Assembly: GCF_036625275.1 (NCBI RefSeq)
Contig: NZ_JAZKUD010000087.1
Location: forward strand, 1 to 17,332
Direction of reading: 5' to 3'
DNA: 17,332 nt
From: Accumulibacter sp036625275
GTDB taxonomy: Bacteria > Pseudomonadota > Gammaproteobacteria > Burkholderiales > Rhodocyclaceae
The translations under genes were made by a program, and so were the position numbers. Within the stretch, counting starts at the first letter, position 1. Each line of letters starts with the position of its first letter. Positions 8,147-14,933 of the stretch are shown here, one piece after another. Under the pieces are notes generated by a model, which saw only the letters and a list, made by a program, of their open reading frames with translations, did no database searches and was not told where the DNA came from.

Positions 8147-8962
8147 ATGAACCCTTCCGAATCCCCGATCACCGACCAGGAGTTCGCGCTCTTCCAGCGG
8201 CTGATCTACAAGCTGGCCGGCATCAGCCTGTCCGATGCCAAGCGCGTGCTGCTGGTGGGCCGCCTCGGCCGCCGTCTCGCGCATTACAAATTCGACACGT
8301 ACTCCCAGTATTATCGGCTGGTGTCCTCCGGTCAGCATCCCCAGGAACTGCAGCAGATGATCGATCTGCTGACCACCAACGAAACCTATTTCTTCCGTGA
8401 ACCACAGCACTTCGACTTCCTGCGCGACGTGATTCTCAAGGAGCGGCGCGGGGCAGGCGCTTTCCGCATCTGGAGCGGCGCCAGTTCGAGCGGCGAAGAG
8501 GCCTACTCGATGGCGATGGTACTCGCCGAGCATTGCAACGACGCCTCCTGGGAGGTATTCGGGTCGGACATCAGCCTGACCGTCCTGGCGCGAGCACAGG
8601 CGGGGGTATATGCGCAGGAACGGATTTCCGGCATTCCGCCAGGCTACTTGCGCAAGTATTGCCTGAAAGGCATACGCTCGCAGGAAGGCAAGCTGTTGAT
8701 CGACAACCAGCTCAAGCAACGTGTCCGTTTCGCACAGGTGAACCTGACGCAGCCGATCACCGGCGTCGGCGACTTCGACGTGATTTTCCTGCGCAACGTG
8801 ATGATCTATTTCGATGCCGAAACGAAGCGCAAGGTGATCGAGAACATGCTGCCGCACCTGAAACCGAATGGCTATTTCATCGTCGGCCATTCTGAATCGC
8901 TGCACGGCATCAGCAACCGGCTGCAGGCCCTGAAACCGACCATTTATCGAAGACCCCGGTAG
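8147..8962 (+). CDS. cheR: Chemotaxis protein methyltransferase CheR
   Basis: CheR transfers methyl groups from S-adenosylmethionine to receptor glutamates. The protein has 271 residues, the usual length for a single-domain CheR. Seen: N-terminal helical domain ~10-70, LTTNETYFFRE (75-85) with the conserved T-N-E-T and Arg, SAM-binding loop GASSSGEEAYS (111-121), SDIS (140-143), FLRNVMIYF (214-222), and HSESL (248-252). There is no TPR extension. The beta-subdomain of such proteins binds receptor C-terminal pentapeptides, which fits the DFERF ends of MCP1 and MCP3. The gene lies 6 nt after cheD with only a weak ribosome site. It is the last gene of the cluster; cheB, which often follows, is missing here. 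Confidence 0.96.
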   Translation: MNPSESPITDQEFALFQRLIYKLAGISLSDAKRVLLVGRLGRRLAHYKFDTYSQYYRLVSSGQHPQELQQMIDLLTTNETYFFREPQHFDFLRDVILKERRGAGAFRIWSGASSSGEEAYSMAMVLAEHCNDASWEVFGSDISLTVLARAQAGVYAQERISGIPPGYLRKYCLKGIRSQEGKLLIDNQLKQRVRFAQVNLTQPITGVGDFDVIFLRNVMIYFDAETKRKVIENMLPHLKPNGYFIVGHSESLHGISNRLQALKPTIYRRPR

Positions 8963-9242
8963 CGATCGAGGAACGCGAGGCTGCAGGCCGGCACGACGGG
9001 CTGATCCGCTTTTCGACCGGACTTGACGAAGATAGCTCGGAAACCATGGCGCGCATCGAGCGCTGCCCTGGCGCAGCCGGTATCCATCCCGGCAGATGAC
9101 ATCGCCCCACAGCCGGCGATGGTCTGTCGCCGACCTCCGGAGGAAGGTCACGGCACTGCCCGGAAAAATTTTTTCCGCTGCCGATGCGCCGCAAGCCAGT
9201 GATTTCACGGCTTTTCCCGAAGTCTGCAGGGCTGTCGGCGAA
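8963..9242. other. Intergenic region between cheR and the nrdJ control sites
   Basis: 280 bp with no supportable gene; the long minus-strand frame across it is a shadow of cheR. It holds two perfect palindromes: CCTCCGGAGG (9134-9143), and CGGAAAAA-T-TTTTTCCG (9161-9177). The second could mark the end of the chemotaxis transcript, but it lacks a loop and a clean T-tail, so I do not call a terminator. I looked for a cobalamin riboswitch B12 box and saw none. Confidence 0.5.
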
Positions 9243-9258
9243 TAACTACATATAGTCT
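9243..9258. promoter_or_regulatory. NrdR box 1 upstream of nrdJ
   Basis: TAACTACATATAGTCT resembles the published NrdR consensus acaCwAtATaTwGtgt, keeping the C-t-A, the A-T-A-t core and the G-t. It begins exactly 31 bp before box 2, three helical turns, the spacing usual for tandem NrdR sites. NrdR is a repressor of ribonucleotide reductase genes that senses ATP and dATP. Confidence 0.7.
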
Positions 9259-9273
9259 CATGGTTGCCTTTAA

Positions 9274-9289
9274 ACACTATATGCAGTAG
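9274..9289. promoter_or_regulatory. NrdR box 2 upstream of nrdJ
   Basis: ACACTATATGCAGTAG matches the NrdR consensus in its first nine positions and again at the w-G-t. It lies 148 bp before the nrdJ start codon. The promoter probably overlaps one of the boxes (TATAGT 9251-9256 or TATATG 9278-9283), but I cannot fix a -35. Confidence 0.75.
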
Positions 9290-9425
9290 CTTTACGTCTG
9301 TCCCGCCCTGCAGCCAGCGGCTTTGCCGAACCTGGATCTGCACGTTCAGGCACGCCCATCAGCCGCACCGCGTCGATCCAGCTGGTGCCGGCAAGCCGTA
9401 CCCATTTCTTTGCCATCCATCCTAT

Positions 9426-9430
9426 GGAGG
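9426..9430 (+). promoter_or_regulatory. Ribosome binding site fixing the nrdJ start
   Basis: GGAGG lies 7 nt before ATG 9438. The frame is open back to 9264, but those 58 extra codons run over the leader, partly over the second NrdR box, and encode no conserved sequence. Confidence 0.8.
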
Positions 9431-9437
9431 ACGACCC

Positions 9438-12400
9438 ATGAGCCAGCTCGCACATCAGCTTCCCCTGTCCGAAGTCGCCGAAGCTCCCGCGATCGCGCCA
9501 CTTGCCGAGCAGGAAATCGCCGCCGAAGTACTCGTCGAAAAATATGCCAAGGGTCATGAACTCTCGGTTCACGACGTGCGCCGTCGCGTCGCCCGTGCCC
9601 TTGCCGCTGCCGAGGAAGAAAAGCAGCGCGCACACTGGGAAGCGCGCTTCCTGTGGGCGCAGGAGAACGGCTTCGTGCCGGCCGGACGCATCAACTCGGC
9701 CGCCGGCACGACGCTCGCGGCGACGCTGATCAACTGCTTCGTGCAGCCGATTGGCGATTCGGTGGTCGAGATCGTCGATGACAAGCCCGGCATCTACAGC
9801 GCCCTGGCCGAGGCTGCCGAAACCATGCGGCGGGGTGGTGGCGTCGGTTACGACTTCTCGTCGATCCGCCCGATCGGCGCGCTGGTCAAGGGCACGCAGT
9901 CGCGCGCCTCCGGTCCGGTCTCCTACATGCGCGTTTTCGACCGCTCGTGCGAGACCGTCGAATCCGCCGGCGCCCGCCGTGGTGCGCAGATGGGCGTGCT
10001 GCGCTGCGACCATCCGGATATCGAAGTTTTCATCCACGCCAAGGACCATGGCGACCTCTCCAACTTCAACGTCTCGATCGCCGTCACCGACGCTTTCATG
10101 CAGGCCGTCGAAGCCGATGGCGAAGTCGAACTGACGCACCGCGCCGAGCCCAGTCTGGACATGAAGCGCGACGGCGCCTTCCAGCGCGAAGACGGCGTCT
10201 GGGTGTACCGCCGCGTGCGCGCCCGCGACCTCTGGGATCAGGTGATGAAATCCACCTACGACCACGCCGAACCGGGAATCCTCTTCCTCGACCGCATGAA
10301 CCGGGACAACAACCTCTACTACTGCGAAGTCATCGAGGCCACCAACCCTTGCGTCACCGCCGATGCATGGGTGATGACCGACCAGGGTGCGCGGCAAGTC
10401 AAGGATCTCATAGGCAAGCCCTTCAATGCGGTCGTCGACGGCCAAAGCTACGCCACAGAATCAATGGGCTTTTTTGCCACCGGAATCAAGCCGGTGCTGC
10501 GCCTGTCCACCCGCGAAGGCCATGCCCTGCGGCTTACGGCTGACCATCCGGTGCGCAAAGTGACGCTCAAGACCCGTTATCGCGTCGAAGCGGAGTGGGT
10601 CAAAGCCGGCGAGCTGCGTCCAGAAGATGAAATCATGCTGCACGACCACCGCCCACTTGAAAACTGGGCCGGTGCTCATACCGAGGCCGAGGGCTATCTC
10701 GTTGGCCTGCTGGTAGGCGATGGCACACTGAAACACGACGAGGCCGTGCTGAGCGTATGGGACAACGAAGCACGCCGCGTCGCCAATGGCGGCAATGAAG
10801 TGTCTCTCGCTGCCCGCGGCATCATGGCTGCCGCCGAAGCTGCTGCGCTGACCCTGCCCCACCGCGACGATTTCCGCGGTTGGCAGCGCCCGATCGAAGG
10901 CCGCGGCGAATACCGCATGGCGCTCGGCGCCCTGCGCACACTGGCGCTGTCGCTGGGCATGGCGCCCGGCACCAAGCGGCTGACGCCGGCGGTCGAGACC
11001 GCTTCATCCGACTTCTATCGCGGCTTGCTGCGCGGGCTGTTCGACAGCGACGGTTCAGTGCAGGGCTCGCAACTCAAGGGCGTCAGCCTGCGCTTGACCC
11101 AAGCCGACGCGGGCAACCTCGAATCCGCGCAACGCATGCTGCTGCGCCTGGGCATCAGTTCCACCATCTATCGCCAGCGCCGGCCCGCCCAACTGCAAAT
11201 GCTGCCCGACGGCAAAGGCGGCCGGCGCGAATACGGTTCCCGCGCTGTCCATGAACTCGTCATTGCCGGCGAAAACGTCCAGCGCTATGCCGAAACCATA
11301 GGATTCGCCGACGCGGACAAGGCTGCGCGTCTCTCCGTACTGATCGCCACCTACCAGCGCACGCCCAATCGCGAACGCTTCACCGCCACCGTCGCCGCCA
11401 TCGAGGATGACGGCGTAGCACCGGTATTCGATGTCACCGTTGCCGATGTGCACGCCTTCGATGCCAACGGTCTCTACCTGCACAATTGCGCTGAACAACC
11501 ACTTCCGCCTTACGGTTGTTGCTGCCTGGGGTCGATCAACCTGACCCTGTTCGTCCGGGACGCCTTCAGCGCGCTCGCCGAGTTCGACTTCGAGGCTTTC
11601 GGCGAAGTCATCCAGGTGTCGACGCGCATGCTCGACAACGTCCTCGATGTCACCGCCTGGCCGCTCGTCCGCCAGCGCGAGGAAGCCGCCAACAAGCGCC
11701 GCGTCGGGCTCGGCTTCACCGGCCTCGGCGACACCCTGTGCATGCTGCGTCTGCGTTACGACCGCCCGGAAGCGACCGCGATGGGCGCGCGCATCTCCGA
11801 ATTCATGCGCGACACCGCCTACCGCGCGTCGGTCGAACTGGCGAAGGAACGCGGCGCCTTCCCGCTGTTCAACGCCGAACTCTACCTCTCGGGCGGCAAC
11901 TTCGCCTCGCGCCTGCCCGCCGAAATCAAGCAGGAAATCCGCAAACACGGCCTGCGCAACTCGCACCTCCTGTCGATCGCGCCGACCGGGACGATCTCGC
12001 TGGCCTTCGCCGACAACGCCTCGAACGGCATCGAACCGCCGTTCTCCTGGACCTACAGCCGCAAGAAGCGGATGGCCGACGGCACGCTCAAGGAATACGC
12101 CGTCGAGGATTACGCCTGGCGCCTCTACAAACACCGCGGCGGCGATGTCGACAAGCTCCCCGACTACTTCGTCACCGCCCTCGAAATCTCGGCGCAGGCG
12201 CACAAGAACATGGTCGCCGCGGTTGCCCCGTACATCGACACTTCGATCTCCAAGACGGTCAATGTGCCGGCCGATTACCCCTATGAGGACTTCCAGGATC
12301 TCTACCTGAGCGCCTGGAAATCCGGCCTCAAGGGACTCGCCACCTACCGCCCGAACACCATTCTCGGGTCGGTGCTGTCAGTCGGTTCACAGTCACCGTC

Positions 12401-13478
12401 CATTTCGCAGAAACAGGCCGACGACAAAAAGCAGCCGCAGGATTTCGTCACCGGCGACGCCAACCGCCGCCTGACCATCAAGACCCTGCCAGCGCCGGTG
12501 CTCGCCAGCCTGCGCTGGCCGAACCGCCCGCACCTGCCGGAGGGCAACATGGCCTGGACCTACATGATCGAACACACGCACGGCAAGTTTGCGCTCTTCG
12601 TCGGCCAGGTCGACCAGGACGAACGCCGCTGGCCCTTCGAAGTCTGGGTCAATGGCCCCGAGCAGCCGCGCGGCCTCGGCGCCGTCGCCAAGACGCTGTC
12701 GATGGACATGCGCGCCAACGACCACGGCTGGCTGGCGCTGAAACTCGAATCGCTGTCCAAGACCGCCAGCGACGAGAGTTTCGAGATGCCTTTCCCGCCG
12801 CACGGCGAGCGCAAACGCATGCCCTCGGTGGTCGCCGCGATGGCCCGACTGATCCAGTTTCATGTCGAACGTCTCGGCGCTTTCGAGTACGAAGGCACGA
12901 CCCCGGTACTCGACGCGATGTTCAGCCTCAAGGAACCGAAGACCGGCACCGACGGCACATTGTCGTGGACCGTCGATGTCTATAACCCGGCGACCAGCGA
13001 AGACTTCGTCCTCGGCCTCAAGGAAATCACCCTGCCCAACGGCGTCACCCGCCCCTACTCGGTGTGGCTCTCCGGCCACTACCCGCGCGCCCTCGACGGC
13101 CTGACCAGACTCCTGTCACTCGACATGCGCGTCATCGACCCGGCGTGGATCGGCATGAAGCTGCGGAAACTCCTCGACTACCCCGAACCGCTCGGCGACT
13201 TCATGGCCTTCATCCCCGGCACCCGCCGCCAGACCACCTACCCCTCGACGGTGGCCTACCTCGCACAACTGATCATCCACCGCTACGCGATGCTCGGCAT
13301 CCTCGACGAAACCGGCCTGCCCAGGCAGCAGATGGGGATTCTGCAGACGCCGGCAGGCAGCACGGCTACGCCGCCGACACCGGGAAAGCTCTGTGGCGAG
13401 TGCGGGAATCTGACGGTGATCCGGAAGGATGGGTGTGATTTCTGTACGGCTTGCGGGGCGGTGGGGAGTTGTGGGTGA
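9438..13478 (+). CDS. nrdJ: Adenosylcobalamin-dependent ribonucleotide reductase with intein
   Basis: Class II reductase that makes deoxyribonucleotides from ribonucleotides with a B12-generated thiyl radical, needing no oxygen and no partner subunit. The precursor has 1346 residues; removing the intein (305-683) leaves 967. Seen: no ATP-cone; first redox cysteine in INCFVQP (Cys 100); RRGGGVGYDFS (131-141); the catalytic NPC-x-E motif, rebuilt by splicing from Asn 303-Pro 304 and Cys 684-Ala-Glu 686; second redox cysteine at Cys 695 in YGCCCLGS, 11 residues after Cys 684; phosphate-binding PTGT in IAPTGTIS. The C-terminal third has two related TSCPD-like units (~1035-1150 and ~1171-1290), then a cysteine-rich tail with CGEC, CDFC and a final SCG, the NrdJ_Z type. 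ATG 9438 is set by GGAGG. NrdR boxes lie upstream. The mature enzyme acts in the cytoplasm. Confidence 0.96.
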   Translation: MSQLAHQLPLSEVAEAPAIAPLAEQEIAAEVLVEKYAKGHELSVHDVRRRVARALAAAEEEKQRAHWEARFLWAQENGFVPAGRINSAAGTTLAATLINCFVQPIGDSVVEIVDDKPGIYSALAEAAETMRRGGGVGYDFSSIRPIGALVKGTQSRASGPVSYMRVFDRSCETVESAGARRGAQMGVLRCDHPDIEVFIHAKDHGDLSNFNVSIAVTDAFMQAVEADGEVELTHRAEPSLDMKRDGAFQREDGVWVYRRVRARDLWDQVMKSTYDHAEPGILFLDRMNRDNNLYYCEVIEATNPCVTADAWVMTDQGARQVKDLIGKPFNAVVDGQSYATESMGFFATGIKPVLRLSTREGHALRLTADHPVRKVTLKTRYRVEAEWVKAGELRPEDEIMLHDHRPLENWAGAHTEAEGYLVGLLVGDGTLKHDEAVLSVWDNEARRVANGGNEVSLAARGIMAAAEAAALTLPHRDDFRGWQRPIEGRGEYRMALGALRTLALSLGMAPGTKRLTPAVETASSDFYRGLLRGLFDSDGSVQGSQLKGVSLRLTQADAGNLESAQRMLLRLGISSTIYRQRRPAQLQMLPDGKGGRREYGSRAVHELVIAGENVQRYAETIGFADADKAARLSVLIATYQRTPNRERFTATVAAIEDDGVAPVFDVTVADVHAFDANGLYLHNCAEQPLPPYGCCCLGSINLTLFVRDAFSALAEFDFEAFGEVIQVSTRMLDNVLDVTAWPLVRQREEAANKRRVGLGFTGLGDTLCMLRLRYDRPEATAMGARISEFMRDTAYRASVELAKERGAFPLFNAELYLSGGNFASRLPAEIKQEIRKHGLRNSHLLSIAPTGTISLAFADNASNGIEPPFSWTYSRKKRMADGTLKEYAVEDYAWRLYKHRGGDVDKLPDYFVTALEISAQAHKNMVAAVAPYIDTSISKTVNVPADYPYEDFQDLYLSAWKSGLKGLATYRPNTILGSVLSVGSQSPSISQKQADDKKQPQDFVTGDANRRLTIKTLPAPVLASLRWPNRPHLPEGNMAWTYMIEHTHGKFALFVGQVDQDERRWPFEVWVNGPEQPRGLGAVAKTLSMDMRANDHGWLALKLESLSKTASDESFEMPFPPHGERKRMPSVVAAMARLIQFHVERLGAFEYEGTTPVLDAMFSLKEPKTGTDGTLSWTVDVYNPATSEDFVLGLKEITLPNGVTRPYSVWLSGHYPRALDGLTRLLSLDMRVIDPAWIGMKLRKLLDYPEPLGDFMAFIPGTRRQTTYPSTVAYLAQLIIHRYAMLGILDETGLPRQQMGILQTPAGSTATPPTPGKLCGECGNLTVIRKDGCDFCTACGAVGSCG
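10350..11486 (+). mobile_element. Intein with LAGLIDADG homing endonuclease in nrdJ
   Basis: A 379-residue in-frame insertion that splices itself out of NrdJ. Splicing motifs by intein residue: block A Cys 1 to Gly 13 (CVTADAWVMTDQG); block B LTADHPV (62-68) with Thr 63 and His 66; block F VFDVTVADVHAF (359-370); block G LHN (377-379), followed by Cys +1. The endonuclease part has LAGLIDADG-like helices at 115-127 (GYLVGLLVGDGTL, Asp 124) and 224-236 (RGLLRGLFDSDGS, Asp 234), and a block-H-like segment ESAQRMLLRLGIS (258-270). Both catalytic acids and all splice residues are present, so splicing and homing both look possible. The insertion point is the active-site cysteine codon: the Cys +1 becomes the catalytic thiyl residue. 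Confidence 0.95.
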
Positions 13479-13929
13479 GGGGGTGCACGGCCGGGGGCAT
13501 TTGCGGGGCTCCTGGCCCTTCCAAGGGTCGAGCAGATTGAAGCGCGCCGTGACGCAATTACCGATATTGTTAGTGAATACACAAGGAAGTACTGCAGTTG
13601 TTTTTCAAAAGATTTTCTGGACGCAAAATGCGCGCAAAGGGGCTGCTGACGCAAATTGTTGCGTCAAGTAGGATTGCTACTTCACGTTGGGCGCTGAGGC
13701 CTCAAGATGGTCGTTGGGCTCTGGGTCAATCGGTCTGGGTTCTTTGGAGAACGCATGCGAAACGGTCGCGCTTGCTCGGGGGGCGTACTGGCCATCCCCG
13801 TCGCGCCTCGGCGGGGGTTGCCAGGCGGCAATGCGCTGGCCTGGCGTGCGGCCGGCGTGGCGTCGTGGGTTGGGCCAGTCGGTGGCCGCCTAGGCCCACC
13901 CCACGAGCGGGAAGCTTCCCCACGACGGC
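13479..13929. other. Region between nrdJ and the first attC site
   Basis: About 450 bp without a gene I can defend. 13540-13680 is more AT-rich than its surroundings and carries a perfect inverted repeat TGACGCAA-ATTG-TTGCGTCA (13647-13666), plus direct copies TGACGCAA (13550-13557) and GGACGCAA (13619-13626). GTTGGGC at 13686-13692 follows and could be an old cassette junction. From 13700 onward several frames are open on the plus strand, as expected in GC-rich DNA. No integrase gene is present. Confidence 0.45.
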
Positions 13930-14018
13930 GTCCAACATCTCATTCCACCGGACGCCGGTGCAGCGCTGTTGCCACTTCGGCAACGCCTCGTCCCGGCGCC
14001 GGTGAATTCCCACGTTAG
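13707..14018 (+). CDS. Uncertain cassette ORF running into attC
   Basis: Open frame of 103 codons starting 14 nt after a GTTGGGC and ending inside the attC site at 13930-14020, a layout common for integron cassette ORFs. The product is rich in Gly, Arg and Pro and has no motif I recognise; its last ~30 residues are translated attC. Competing frames (TTG 13598 to 14005, TTG 13687 to 13893) are equally open and no good ribosome site decides between them. It may not be a gene. Confidence 0.2.
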   Translation: MVVGLWVNRSGFFGERMRNGRACSGGVLAIPVAPRRGLPGGNALAWRAAGVASWVGPVGGRLGPPHEREASPRRRPTSHSTGRRCSAVATSATPRPGAGEFPR

Positions 14019-14020
14019 CC
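13930..14020. repeat. Integron attC recombination site 1
   Basis: 91 bp. R'' is GTCCAAC (13930-13936, RYYYAAC) and R' is GTTAGCC (14014-14020, near GTTRRRY). The inner arms CACCGG-A-CGCCGG (13946-13958) and CCGGCGCCGGTG (13993-14004) are fully complementary except for one extrahelical A. Both arm-to-end spacers are exactly 9 nt. An inner hairpin GTTGCC-ACTTC-GGCAAC (13968-13984) closes the fold. Recombination would cut G^TT at 14014. The next gene starts 3 nt after R', as is typical of cassettes. Confidence 0.8.
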
Positions 14021-14023
14021 ATC

Positions 14024-14830
14024 ATGAGACACATCCCCGGCTTCTGGCATGACGCCCCTCCTGACCCTGTTCCAGTCGAACCACTTTGGCAAGACTTTGT
14101 GCGCACTACGGGTGGGCTACTTGTCCAAGAGACACTGCCCGAACCGCGGGCATTCGAGAACGCTGACTTCGCCTTTCCTCAACAGGGTGTGATCCTTGAG
14201 CTAAAGGAGATTGAAACTGAGTTCTCGGCGACGGCTTCATTCCGCAACGGCTTCCAGTCGCTCATGACGAGGCTGTTGGCAGAACAGCCGGAGTGGCGAC
14301 CTTACTTGTTCGGCGGAGACGGTCGCGTTCCTGGATGGTTCAATCCCGAGCTTGTTCGTCTTTGCCGACCGCCGCTCTCCAGGATTCTCAAGAAGGCAAA
14401 CCGGCAGTTGCGGCAGACGAAGAACGTCTTTGGAGTGGAGACGAATACTGGTGTGCTCATCCTTGTAAACGACGGTTTCACGTCAATCGGCCCCCATCTT
14501 GTTCAAGCACAGGTCTCTGAGCTTCTACTTCACTCGTACTCAGCCATCTCGTGCTGCGTCTACCAAACGATCAATCGATACATTGAGTTCCCGGGTGACC
14601 CTGAACCAAAGCTTCTCTGGGCTCCAGCCTATGCGGAGAGTGCGCCCGATTCGTTAGTAGCGTTCATCGATGATTTGGGTGGAAAGTGGGCTGACTTTCT
14701 GGAGGACAGGCTCGGGCCCTTCACTTCGCGCGCCGGGTCAAGCTTGGGGTCAAGCCTTGCAAGCTTGGGGTCAAGTCTTGCAATCATGCATCCATGCCCA
14801 ACCCTGCGCTCCAGGCGACCGGCCGCATGA
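14024..14830 (+). CDS. Cassette-borne protein, possible PD-(D/E)xK nuclease
   Basis: 268 residues; family not recognised by name. Residues ~44-65 read as a PD-(D/E)xK-like core: Asp 48 in NADF, then a hydrophobic strand VILELKEIE with Glu 59 and Lys 61 (ELK). Further on, ANRQLRQTK (125-133) precedes a second strand GVLILVND (143-150). This order suggests a restriction-endonuclease fold, but it is inference from motif spacing only. There is no signal peptide or membrane segment. Residues from ~236 on (SRAGSSLGSSLASLGSSL and what follows) are translated GGGGTCAAG repeats and attC DNA, so the original protein probably ended near residue 233. ATG 14024 lies 3 nt after attC 1, and the stop falls in the loop of attC 2. 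Codon use is less GC-biased than in nrdJ, consistent with transfer. Confidence 0.7.
   Translation: MRHIPGFWHDAPPDPVPVEPLWQDFVRTTGGLLVQETLPEPRAFENADFAFPQQGVILELKEIETEFSATASFRNGFQSLMTRLLAEQPEWRPYLFGGDGRVPGWFNPELVRLCRPPLSRILKKANRQLRQTKNVFGVETNTGVLILVNDGFTSIGPHLVQAQVSELLLHSYSAISCCVYQTINRYIEFPGDPEPKLLWAPAYAESAPDSLVAFIDDLGGKWADFLEDRLGPFTSRAGSSLGSSLASLGSSLAIMHPCPTLRSRRPAA
14735..14780 (+). repeat. Direct repeats of GGGGTCAAGYYTTG
   Basis: Three copies: GGGTCAAGCTTG (14735-14746), GGGGTCAAGCCTTG (14746-14759) and GGGGTCAAGTCTTG (14767-14780). The last two are 21 nt apart, so they read as a 7-residue SSLASLG-type repeat in the overlapping gene. The third copy recurs exactly at 15557-15570. Confidence 0.75.
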
Positions 14831-14871
14831 AGCCGCGGCCGTCGCCTGATATCTCACGTTGCACGTTGGGC
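14796..14871. repeat. Integron attC recombination site 2
   Basis: R'' is GCCCAAC (14796-14802) and GTTGGGC (14865-14871) is its perfect complement. The arms AGGCGAC-C-GGCCGC (14813-14826) and GCGGCCGTCGCCT (14835-14847) pair over 13 bp with a single extrahelical C, around an 8 nt loop. The 5' spacer is 10 nt. Exactly 10 nt after the 3' arm there is an extra GTTGCAC (14858-14864) directly before GTTGGGC, so the R' end looks duplicated. Confidence 0.82.
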
Positions 14872-14897
14872 CTCACTATGAGCACGCCGTATGAAGT

Positions 14898-14926
14898 TTG
14901 ACGCAACTACGGCATTGCCGTATATT
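14898..14926 (+). promoter_or_regulatory. Sigma70 promoter of the toxin-antitoxin pair
   Basis: TTGACG (14898-14903) and TATATT (14921-14926) are separated by 17 bp. Transcription should begin around 14932-14934, at the toxin ATG itself. Confidence 0.75.
14908..14922. promoter_or_regulatory. Operator-like palindrome in the toxin-antitoxin promoter
   Basis: TACGGC-ATT-GCCGTA is a perfect inverted repeat in the spacer, touching the -10 hexamer. Its position suits autorepression by the HTH antitoxin, the usual control of HigBA-type modules. Confidence 0.65.
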
Positions 14927-14933
14927 ACATCCC

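Noticed and set aside
8132..9343. 403-codon minus-strand frame spanning cheR and the intergenic region
   Set aside because: Mostly antisense to cheR and overlapping the NrdR boxes; composition typical of a shadow frame.
9264..9437. N-terminal extension of NrdJ
   Set aside because: No ribosome site at 9264, no conserved residues, and it overlaps the NrdR box. GGAGG before ATG 9438 decides the start.
8963..9437. Cobalamin riboswitch upstream of the B12-dependent reductase
   Set aside because: Looked for because of the enzyme's cofactor. No B12-box sequence was seen; NrdR sites explain the control region better.
13713..13875. Further GTTGGGC motifs at 13713-13719 and ~13869
   Set aside because: The heptamer is frequent in GC-rich DNA and these copies lack a complementary RYYYAAC with paired arms, so they are not called attC sites.
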